From contig NZ_CP119128.1 in the NCBI RefSeq assembly GCF_030128825.1, positions 372,001 to 436,000 on the forward strand: 64,000 nt of DNA. Reading direction: 5' to 3'. Positions 25,576-31,613 of the stretch are shown piece after piece (the first letter of the stretch is position 1; the number at the start of each line of letters is the position of its first letter). The position numbers and the translations under genes are program-made. Origin of the DNA: Sphingobium sp. WTD-1. GTDB lineage: Bacteria > Pseudomonadota > Alphaproteobacteria > Sphingomonadales > Sphingomonadaceae. Below the pieces are notes generated by a model, which saw nothing but the letters and a program-made list of their open reading frames with translations, did no database searches and was not told the origin of the DNA.

Positions 25576-25636
25576 CGGATAGAGCTTTCCGGCTCACACT
25601 GTCACATAATCGAACGTATACGTGACGGGTGAAAAG
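25540..25636. other. Probable res site of the Tn402-like element
   Basis: An AT-richer intergenic stretch between tniQ and tniR. It has dyads such as GTCAC...GTATACGTGAC around 25603-25624 and a second TGACGGGTTAAGTGACAAAT copy upstream. Tn402-family res sites lie at this position. Subsite borders were not resolved. Confidence 0.6.
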
Positions 25637-26260
25637 GTGCTGATCGGCTACATGCGGGTATCGAAGGCGGACGGATCCCAGTCCACCAATTTGCAACGCG
25701 ATGCGCTCATCGCCGCTGGTGTGAGCCTTGCGCACCTTTACGAGGATCTGGCCTCGGGCAGGCGCGATGATCGCCCAGGGTTGGCTGCTTGCCTGAAGGC
25801 GCTTCGTGAAGGGGACACGCTGATCGTGTGGAAGCTCGATCGGCTTGGCCGTGATCTGCGCCACCTGATCAACACCGTGCACGACCTAACTGCGCGTAGC
25901 GTGGGCCTGAAGGTCCTGACCGGTCACGGTGCGGCGGTCGACACGACGACTGCCGCCGGCAAGCTTGTGTTCGGTATTTTTGCCGCGCTGGCCGAGTTCG
26001 AGCGTGAGTTGATTTCCGAGCGAACAGTCGCTGGACTTATCTCGGCGCGCGCTCGCGGCAGGAAAGGGGGGCGCCCCTTCAAGATGACCGCCGCCAAGCT
26101 ACGCCTGGCGATGGCCAGCATGGGGCAACCGGAAACCAAGGTGGGCGATCTCTGCGAAGAACTCGGGATTACCCGGCAGACGCTCTACCGGCACGTGTCG
26201 CCCAAGGGCGAACTGCGGCCAGACGGCGTAAAGCTGCTCTCCCTCGGTTCAGCCGCATAA
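25637..26260 (+). CDS. tniR: TniR (TniC) serine resolvase
   Basis: Protein of 207 aa from the GTG at 25637, the family length; the frame is also open from a GTG at 25622. Resolvase domain YMRVSKADGSQ with catalytic Ser, VWKLDRLGRDLRHL, and a C-terminal helix-turn-helix VGDLCEELGITRQTLYRHV. It resolves the cointegrates made by TniABQ. Confidence 0.94.
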   Translation: MLIGYMRVSKADGSQSTNLQRDALIAAGVSLAHLYEDLASGRRDDRPGLAACLKALREGDTLIVWKLDRLGRDLRHLINTVHDLTARSVGLKVLTGHGAAVDTTTAAGKLVFGIFAALAEFERELISERTVAGLISARARGRKGGRPFKMTAAKLRLAMASMGQPETKVGDLCEELGITRQTLYRHVSPKGELRPDGVKLLSLGSAA

Positions 26261-26324
26261 ATGGAGGCGACCTGGAACGGGGCGCTGTTCAGTGCGGCAA
26301 CGATCCGATTACCGGTGTCGACCC

Positions 26325-27734
26325 AAAGCTGTCATTGTTTCCCGGTTAGATTGCTATAAATTTTGTGGGCAATTTCTACCCGTTCAGCATTGGGGTAGTT
26401 TTTATTGGCCAGCAACACAACCCCGAAGCGCTTTTCAGGCACAAACGCAACATAAGCACCGAAGCCGTTGGTAGCACCAGTCTTGTTAACCCACACATTG
26501 CTGTTAGGTGTGGCTGCAGGAACCTTAGCGCTTACTGGGGTTGGATTCAGGATAAGTTTGGGAGCATTGCCTTCTTGCAGCATAGGCAAGTCAACAGGCA
26601 TTGCATACTCCTCCCAGATGAGGTCTTGAGTCATCTGGCCTACGCTGAAATAGCTCTTGCGGGTATTGTTTAAAGCCGATTGCAGCATGCTATCCAAGGG
26701 CAACATGCCCATGTTGGCCTTCACAAAGGTGATCAGGTCAGTAGCCGTGGTTTTGATGCCGTAGGCTTCACTGTCCAACATGCCTGGATTGACACGCACA
26801 GGCTTCTTATCGTTGTTGTAGCCCCAAGCGTAGCTGGACATCTTCTGTGCAGGGATGCTCAGATAAGTGCTAGTCAAACCGAGGGGCTGGAAAATGGTTT
26901 GAGTCATGGCGGTGCTGAAATCTTGCCCCAAACTTTTCGCCGTTATCCACCCTAAAGCACCGATGCTTGGGTTTGCATAAGTACGCATCGTGCCGGTTTT
27001 GTACGCAGGCTTCCAGGTGCGGAGGTATTCCAGAAGCTGCTCCCGAGTTTGGACTTCATCAGGCACCTGCAGAGGAATGCCGCCAACGGTGTGCGTTCCA
27101 AGATGGAAAAGCTGCAAGTTACCGAAGTCCGTACCAGACAACTCAGGCAAATACTTTGCTGCTGTATCGGTCAGTTTCAGCTTCCCAGTGGCTTCTGCGT
27201 GCGTCGCCAGTGTGGCTGTGAAGGTCTTACTGATAGAGCCAATCTCAAAAATCGTCTCGTCAGTTACCGGTGTTTGTTTCTCAACATCTGACACGCCATA
27301 GTTTAAGACATAAGTCTTGTCCCCCAATACCAATGCCACAGCCATACCAGGAATCTGGTTCTTTTCCATGGCAGGCAGCACGGCTGCAGAGATGGCTTTC
27401 ATTGCTTCAGCACTGGAAATTTCAGCAGCATTGACAGCCGAGCCAAGACCAAAGACAGCGGCTGTCAGAAGGACAGTAAACAGACGGTTTTTCAATTTTT
27501 ACCTTACGGGTGAAGGAGGAAAGCCAACGCTGGCACTTGCGATGCAATTGAGTGCTGTAGCGCTACGAGCTGGGGATTCTAAAAAATTTGATAGCAAATT
27601 GGCTCGGCATCGCGGAGCGATGAGTGACTGCTTCTGGCCGGACTGAGACTCTCACTTGTGATGCGGCACGGCCGACCGCCCCCGAGCGTCTCGACCCGAC
27701 CCAGAGCAGCCGTAGAGCTTTTGGGAAAGCTGTC
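26325..27734. repeat. 9-bp direct repeat AAAGCTGTC bracketing the beta-lactamase segment
   Basis: AAAGCTGTC occurs at 26325-26333 and again at 27726-27734. The beta-lactamase gene and its 5' region lie exactly between. Removing one copy plus the segment would join the tniR-side sequence directly to the catB3 attC site. No terminal inverted repeats were seen inside. It may be a target duplication or a recombination scar. Confidence 0.5.
26332..27495 (-). CDS. Class C (AmpC-type) beta-lactamase
   Basis: Protein of 387 aa with a signal peptide (LFTVLLTAAVFGLGSAVNA). Catalytic Ser/Lys in EIGSISKTFTA, Tyr-x-Asn in TYANPSIG and KTG in VNKTGATNGFG: all class C motifs are present, predicting cephalosporin hydrolysis in the periplasm. 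The usual TYT after the first third is THT here. The TTG start at 27493-27495 has AAGG 6 bases upstream. Lower GC than the host block. It sits at the tniR end of the cassette array, but I see no attC after its stop. The allele was not identified; it is not an obvious CMY, DHA, FOX or MOX sequence. Confidence 0.92.
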   Translation of the reverse strand: MKNRLFTVLLTAAVFGLGSAVNAAEISSAEAMKAISAAVLPAMEKNQIPGMAVALVLGDKTYVLNYGVSDVEKQTPVTDETIFEIGSISKTFTATLATHAEATGKLKLTDTAAKYLPELSGTDFGNLQLFHLGTHTVGGIPLQVPDEVQTREQLLEYLRTWKPAYKTGTMRTYANPSIGALGWITAKSLGQDFSTAMTQTIFQPLGLTSTYLSIPAQKMSSYAWGYNNDKKPVRVNPGMLDSEAYGIKTTATDLITFVKANMGMLPLDSMLQSALNNTRKSYFSVGQMTQDLIWEEYAMPVDLPMLQEGNAPKLILNPTPVSAKVPAATPNSNVWVNKTGATNGFGAYVAFVPEKRFGVVLLANKNYPNAERVEIAHKIYSNLTGKQ

Positions 27735-27794
27735 GTTCAACGCCTGAAATAAGCCGTGCCGCGAAGCGGCATCGGCTTGATTGAATTGTTAGAC
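27735..27794 (-). other. attC site of the catB3 cassette
   Basis: 60 bases, with core sites GTCTAAC at one end and GTTGAAC at the other on the minus strand and an imperfect dyad between them (CAATCAAGCCG...CGGCTTATTTC). It directly follows the catB3 stop region, as in known cassettes. Confidence 0.9.
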
Positions 27795-28421
27795 GGCAAA
27801 CTCGAGCCAATACTTGTGCAGGCCAACAATATTAGACGAGCACAGCATGGGCATTGCCGCTTTGATCTTCTCCAGTGACCAATTCCACCACTCCATCTCC
27901 AGAAGCAATGAAATTTCCTCATCGGTGAAGCGTTTCTTAATCTTCTTAGCGGGATTGCCGCCAACGATAGCGTAAGGCTCCACATCTTTTGTCACCAACG
28001 AGCGGCTGCCTATCACCGCACCGTGCCCGATCTTGATTCCGGGCATGACCATTGCCTCAGAGCCGATCCAAACGTCATTGCCAATGACAGTATTACCTGC
28101 TTTTTGGAAGGCATCGAGTGCGCTTGAGAATGCAGGTTCTTCCTGCATATAAAAGAACGGGAAAGATGATGCCCAGTCGTACCGATGCCCCTGATTGCCA
28201 GCCATGATAAAGGAAGCCCCACTCCCGATAGAGCAGAAACTACCGATGATCAACTTATCAACGTCATCACGGTCCGGAAACAGATACCGTGCGCAGTCAT
28301 CGAATGAGTGCCCATGATAGTAGCCAGAGTAATAGCTGTACCGCCCAACTTTGATATTGGGGTTCTTCACTTGCTCAGAAAGCAGCTTGCCTTTGAAGGG
28401 GCTATCAAAGTAGTTGGTCAT
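27789..28421 (-). CDS. catB3: CatB-type chloramphenicol acetyltransferase
   Basis: Protein of 210 aa, xenobiotic acetyltransferase (left-handed beta-helix) family. Hexapeptide repeats ([32 protein letters not shown]) and a catalytic His in the HRYDW region near 79. The sequence from [14 protein letters not shown] to HKYWLEFAV matches the CatB3 form as I know it. It inactivates chloramphenicol by O-acetylation in the cytoplasm. Gene cassette with its own attC, read from the integron promoter. Confidence 0.95.
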   Translation of the reverse strand: MTNYFDSPFKGKLLSEQVKNPNIKVGRYSYYSGYYHGHSFDDCARYLFPDRDDVDKLIIGSFCSIGSGASFIMAGNQGHRYDWASSFPFFYMQEEPAFSSALDAFQKAGNTVIGNDVWIGSEAMVMPGIKIGHGAVIGSRSLVTKDVEPYAIVGGNPAKKIKKRFTDEEISLLLEMEWWNWSLEKIKAAMPMLCSSNIVGLHKYWLEFAV

Positions 28422-28449
28422 AAGAGATCCCGCGGTCTGTGACTTTGCC

Positions 28450-28539
28450 GTCTAACGTTTGAAATAAGGGGCGCCGAGCGCCAGCGAGGGGAGCCAAAAG
28501 CTTGCTTTTGGCCGTCCCGACTTGATTGAAGGGTTGGGC
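28450..28539 (-). other. attC site of the yefM-yoeB cassette
   Basis: 90 bases from GTCTAAC (28450-28456) to GTTGGGC (28533-28539) as read on plus. An inner dyad CCAAAAGCTTGCTTTTGG falls within a longer stem. On the minus strand it closes the cassette holding the toxin-antitoxin genes, which point the opposite way. Confidence 0.85.
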
Positions 28540-28569
28540 GTTTTTTTGCCTCGCCTTCGAGTTGCTCTT

Positions 28570-28595
28570 GTTGTACAATTTTCTGTACATGTACG
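28570..28595 (+). promoter_or_regulatory. YefM-type operator with two TGTACA hexamers
   Basis: TGTACA at 28572-28577 and 28584-28589, spaced 12 bases, with an extended palindrome (TGTACATGTAC) at the second, about 10 bases before the yefM start. Known yefM-yoeB operators have paired TGTACA-core repeats at this spacing, so autorepression by YefM/YoeB is expected. Confidence 0.75.
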
Positions 28596-28604
28596 GAGGA
28601 TGTT

Positions 28605-28856
28605 ATGGACGCTATCACTTACACACACGCCCGCGCCAACCTGGCTGGAACCATGGATCGTGTTTGCAACGATCATGAGCCGGTGATCATCACACGTAAC
28701 GGCGACCAATCGGTTGTGATTCTCTCGCTGGAAGATTTCCAGGCGCTGGAAGAAACTGCGTATCTGCTGCGCAGCCCCGCCAACGCCAAGCGGCTTTTCA
28801 AGTCGATCGAGCAACTTGAAGCGGGCCGAGGACAGGCGCGGGAGTTGGCCGAATGA
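28605..28856 (+). CDS. yefM: Phd/YefM-family antitoxin
   Basis: Protein of 83 aa. N-terminal YefM fold (ITYTHARANLAGTMDRV, then PVIITRNGDQSVVILSLEDFQALEET) and a flexible C-terminal toxin-neutralising tail. It binds the TGTACA repeats upstream and blocks YoeB. GGAGG precedes the ATG. It overlaps yoeB in ATGA. Carried in a cassette, transcribed from its own promoter and against the array direction. Confidence 0.93.
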   Translation: MDAITYTHARANLAGTMDRVCNDHEPVIITRNGDQSVVILSLEDFQALEETAYLLRSPANAKRLFKSIEQLEAGRGQARELAE

Positions 28857-29107
28857 GATTAATTTTTTCCGATGATGCATGGGAAGATTATCTGTTCTGG
28901 CAAAAACAAGACCGCCGCATGGTTGATCGAATTAACAAGCTAATTAAAGAAACCACCCGAGAGCCTTTCTCTGGAGTGGGCAAGCCAGAGCCATTAAAAC
29001 ATGCTTTGGCCGGTTATTGGTCTCGTCGAATTACGGATGAGCACCGAATGGTTTACAAAGTGGCGGATGATGCCCTTTGGATCGTTCAACTCAAGTACCA
29101 CTACTGA
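28853..29107 (+). CDS. yoeB: YoeB-family ribosome-dependent mRNA endonuclease toxin
   Basis: Protein of 84 aa, the normal YoeB length. Catalytic features: Glu in GKPEPLKH (about 46), Arg/Glu/Arg in SRRITDEHRMVY, and the terminal His-Tyr of LKYHY. It cleaves mRNA on the ribosome when not bound by YefM. Pairing with yefM by 4-base overlap is typical. It may stabilise the cassette array. Confidence 0.94.
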   Translation: MRLIFSDDAWEDYLFWQKQDRRMVDRINKLIKETTREPFSGVGKPEPLKHALAGYWSRRITDEHRMVYKVADDALWIVQLKYHY

Positions 29108-29113
29108 AAAGAC

Positions 29114-29185
29114 GCCCAACGTTTGACATGAGGGGCGGCCAAGGGCGCCAGCCCTTGGACGTCCCCCTCGATGGAAGGGTTAGGC
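29114..29185 (-). other. attC site of the aac(6')-Ib cassette
   Basis: 72 bases between GCCCAAC (29114-29120) and GTTAGGC (29179-29185) on plus, with the dyad GCCAAGGGCGCCAGCCCTTGG inside. It starts near the stop of the acetyltransferase gene, as expected for this cassette. Confidence 0.9.
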
Positions 29186-29734
29186 ATCACTGCGTGTTCG
29201 CTCGAATGCCTGGCGTGTTTGAACCATGTACACGGCTGGACCATCTGGGGTGGTTACGGTACCTTGCCTCTCAAACCCCGCTTTCTCGTAGCATCGGATC
29301 GCTCGCAAGTTGCTCGGCGACGGGTCCGTTTGGATCTTGGTGACCTCGGGATCATTGAACAGCAACTCAACCAGAGCTCGAACCAGCTTGGTTCCCAAGC
29401 CTTTGCCCAGTTGTGATGCATTCGCCAGTGACTGGTCTATTCCGCGTACTCCTGGATCGGTTTCTTCTTCCCACCATCCGTCCCCGCTTCCAAGAGCAAC
29501 GTACGACTGGGCATACCCAATCGGCTCTCCATTCAGCATTGCAATGTATGGAGTGACGGACTCTTGCGCTAAAACGCTTGGCAAGTACTGTTCCTGTACG
29601 TCAGCAAGTGTCGGGCGTGCTTCTTCTCCGCCCCACCACTCGACGATATGAGATCGATTTAGCCACTCATAGAGCATCGCAAGGTCATGCTCAGTCATGA
29701 GGCGCAGTGTGACGGAATCGGTGCTGTTGGTCAC
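29180..29734 (-). CDS. aac(6')-Ib: Aminoglycoside 6'-N-acetyltransferase AAC(6')-Ib
   Basis: Protein of 184 aa, GNAT fold, start GTG. The sequence is the AAC(6')-Ib form: [16 protein letters not shown], acetyl-CoA loop [12 protein letters not shown], end [10 protein letters not shown]. The residues changed in the fluoroquinolone-modifying -cr variant are unaltered (GDGWWEE keeps Trp; TPDGPAVY keeps Asp). Leu at the substrate-specificity position (SQLGKG) predicts amikacin/tobramycin acetylation. Integron cassette with attC at 29114-29185. Confidence 0.96.
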   Translation of the reverse strand: MTNSTDSVTLRLMTEHDLAMLYEWLNRSHIVEWWGGEEARPTLADVQEQYLPSVLAQESVTPYIAMLNGEPIGYAQSYVALGSGDGWWEEETDPGVRGIDQSLANASQLGKGLGTKLVRALVELLFNDPEVTKIQTDPSPSNLRAIRCYEKAGFERQGTVTTPDGPAVYMVQTRQAFERTRSDA

Positions 29735-29752
29735 GATGCTGTACTTTGTGAT

Positions 29753-29809
29753 GCCTAACGAATTAGCTCAGCGGGCGGCGAAGCCATCCGCTGGAGCGAC
29801 TAGTTGGGC
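29753..29809 (-). other. attC site of the dfrB4 cassette
   Basis: 57 bases between GCCTAAC (29753-29759) and GTTGGGC (29803-29809) on plus with an imperfect inner dyad (TTAGCTCAGCGGGCGG...CCATCCGCTGGAGCGACTA). The length fits dfrB cassettes. Confidence 0.88.
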
Positions 29810-29862
29810 TGTGGACGGTGCCGCATGATTTGGCCGTCAGGCGGTGCATTTCAACCGTGACT

Positions 29863-30099
29863 TCAGGCCACCCGTTCAAGCGCAGTCATGGGATAAATCT
29901 GGACTGAGCCTGGGTGAGATTCGGACTCGACGGCGTAGCCTTCAGGGGTAAGTGTTGTGCAGTACCACCCGACAATGCGCCCCTGCCAAGCAGCGCCAGA
30001 CTTCTTGCGTACGCGATCCCCCAAGGCAAACGTGGCGTTTGATGGGAATGCGAACCGGCCAGCAGCTGAAGTACTGACCTCATTTTTTCCTTCATTCAT
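29863..30099 (-). CDS. dfrB4: R67-type trimethoprim-resistant dihydrofolate reductase (DfrB)
   Basis: Protein of 78 aa, homotetrameric type II DHFR unrelated to chromosomal FolA. Core [30 protein letters not shown] and the active-site SVQIYP. The N-terminus [20 protein letters not shown] fits my recollection of DfrB4; the allele should be checked by alignment. It reduces dihydrofolate in the presence of trimethoprim. It is the first cassette next to attI1, so it should be best transcribed. Confidence 0.93.
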   Translation of the reverse strand: MNEGKNEVSTSAAGRFAFPSNATFALGDRVRKKSGAAWQGRIVGWYCTTLTPEGYAVESESHPGSVQIYPMTALERVA

Positions 30100-30160
30100 T
30101 TCAAACCTCTTTTTAATGTTTTAGGTTATCGCCAGCTCGGCAACTTGATACTCTGGTGAA

Positions 30161-30225
30161 GCCCAACTTTGTTTTAGGGCGACTGCCCTGCTGCGTAACA
30201 TCGTTGCTGCTCCATAACATCAAAC
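30161..30225 (-). other. attI1 recombination site
   Basis: About 65 bases next to intI1. The crossover core GTTGGGC is at 30161-30167 (minus), and the integrase-binding direct repeats around ATGTTACGCAGCAGGGCAG and TGTTATGGAGCAG match the class 1 attI. Confidence 0.92.
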
Positions 30226-30302
30226 ATCGACCCACGGCGTAACGCGCTTGCTGCTTGGATGCCCGAGGCATAGACTGTACAAAAAAACAGTCATAACAAG
30301 CC

Positions 30303-31316
30303 ATGAAAACCGCCACTGCGCCGTTACCACCGCTGCGTTCGGTCAAGGTTCTGGACCAGTTGCGTGAGCGCATACGCTACTTGCATTACAGTTTACGAAC
30401 CGAACAGGCTTATGTCCACTGGGTTCGTGCCTTCATCCGTTTCCACGGTGTGCGTCACCCGGCAACCTTGGGCAGCAGCGAAGTCGAGGCATTTCTGTCC
30501 TGGCTGGCGAACGAGCGCAAGGTTTCGGTCTCCACGCATCGTCAGGCATTGGCGGCCTTGCTGTTCTTCTACGGCAAGGTGCTGTGCACGGATCTGCCCT
30601 GGCTTCAGGAGATCGGAAGACCTCGGCCGTCGCGGCGCTTGCCGGTGGTGCTGACCCCGGATGAAGTGGTTCGCATCCTCGGTTTTCTGGAAGGCGAGCA
30701 TCGTTTGTTCGCCCAGCTTCTGTATGGAACGGGCATGCGGATCAGTGAGGGTTTGCAACTGCGGGTCAAGGATCTGGATTTCGATCACGGCACGATCATC
30801 GTGCGGGAGGGCAAGGGCTCCAAGGATCGGGCCTTGATGTTACCCGAGAGCTTGGCACCCAGCCTGCGCGAGCAGCTGTCGCGTGCACGGGCATGGTGGC
30901 TGAAGGACCAGGCCGAGGGCCGCAGCGGCGTTGCGCTTCCCGACGCCCTTGAGCGGAAGTATCCGCGCGCCGGGCATTCCTGGCCGTGGTTCTGGGTTTT
31001 TGCGCAGCACACGCATTCGACCGATCCACGGAGCGGTGTCGTGCGTCGCCATCACATGTATGACCAGACCTTTCAGCGCGCCTTCAAACGTGCCGTAGAA
31101 CAAGCAGGCATCACGAAGCCCGCCACACCGCACACCCTCCGCCACTCGTTCGCGACGGCCTTGCTCCGCAGCGGTTACGACATTCGAACCGTGCAGGATC
31201 TGCTCGGCCATTCCGACGTCTCTACGACGATGATTTACACGCATGTGCTGAAAGTTGGCGGTGCCGGAGTGCGCTCACCGCTTGATGCGCTGCCGCCCCT
31301 CACTAGTGAGAGGTAG
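30303..31316 (+). CDS. intI1: Class 1 integron integrase
   Basis: Protein of 337 aa, tyrosine recombinase. Catalytic Arg in [11 protein letters not shown], His-x-x-Arg in [13 protein letters not shown], His in LGHSDVST and Tyr in [10 protein letters not shown]. The integron-specific insertion region around [21 protein letters not shown] is present. Full length, so active by sequence. It catalyses attC x attI1 cassette insertion and excision. It is transcribed away from the array and carries the cassette promoter within its 5' part. Confidence 0.97.
30390..30418 (-). promoter_or_regulatory. Cassette promoter Pc, PcH1 type
   Basis: On the minus strand, -35 TGGACA (30413-30418) and -10 TAAACT (30390-30395), spacer 17 bases. 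This hybrid combination is known as PcH1, of weak-to-moderate strength. A second promoter P2 would need a 17-base spacer; here TTGTTA and TACAGT around 30275-30300 are 14 apart, so P2 is inactive. Confidence 0.9.
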
Positions 31317-31493
31317 GGCAGCGCAAGTCAATCCTGGCGGATTCACTACCCCTGCGCGAAGGCCATCGGTGCCGCATCGAACGGCCGGTTGCGGAAAGTC
31401 CTCCCTGCGTCCGCTGATGGCCGGCAGCAGCCCGTCGTTGCCTGATGGATCCAACCCCTCCGCTGCTATAGTGCAGTCGGCTTCTGACGTTCA

Positions 31494-31518
31494 GTGCAGC
31501 CGTCTTCTGAAAACGACA
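31494..31518 (-). repeat. IRi, 25-bp terminal repeat of the Tn402-like element
   Basis: Reads TGTCGTTTTCAGAAGACG and on to CTGCAC on the minus strand, pairing with IRt at 21630-21654. An additional GTGCAG-type subrepeat lies just inside (from 31471). The outside flank 31519-31523 is GAACA. Confidence 0.93.
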
Positions 31519-31613
31519 GAACATGAGCACATAAGATTGGGCTATTGTGTATCTTAACCAGCATCTCAATCAAGCTATCTCAAACCGTAGCTCGGAAAGA
31601 ATAAGGAGCATGT

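Larger units (their letters stand above)
21630..31518. mobile_element. Tn402-like class 1 integron transposon with GAACA target duplication
   Basis: The 25-bp ends IRt (21630-21654) and IRi (31494-31518) are near-identical inverted copies starting TGTCATTTTCAG or TGTCGTTTTCAG. They are flanked by GAACA at 21625-21629 and 31519-31523. The element carries a complete tniA-tniB-tniQ-tniR module, a cassette array and intI1, with no qacEdelta1/sul1 3' conserved segment. It should therefore be transposition-competent. Insertion beside a resolvase gene, in the res region, is the known preference of this family. Confidence 0.95.

Noticed and set aside
26262..26331. attC site closing the beta-lactamase segment
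   Set aside because: No RYYYAAC/GTTRRRY core pair with an internal dyad could be found by eye in the 70 bases between tniR and the beta-lactamase stop.
29180..29734. AAC(6')-Ib-cr fluoroquinolone-modifying variant
   Set aside because: The two marker positions retain Trp (GDGWWEE) and Asp (TPDGPAVY), so it is the ordinary enzyme.
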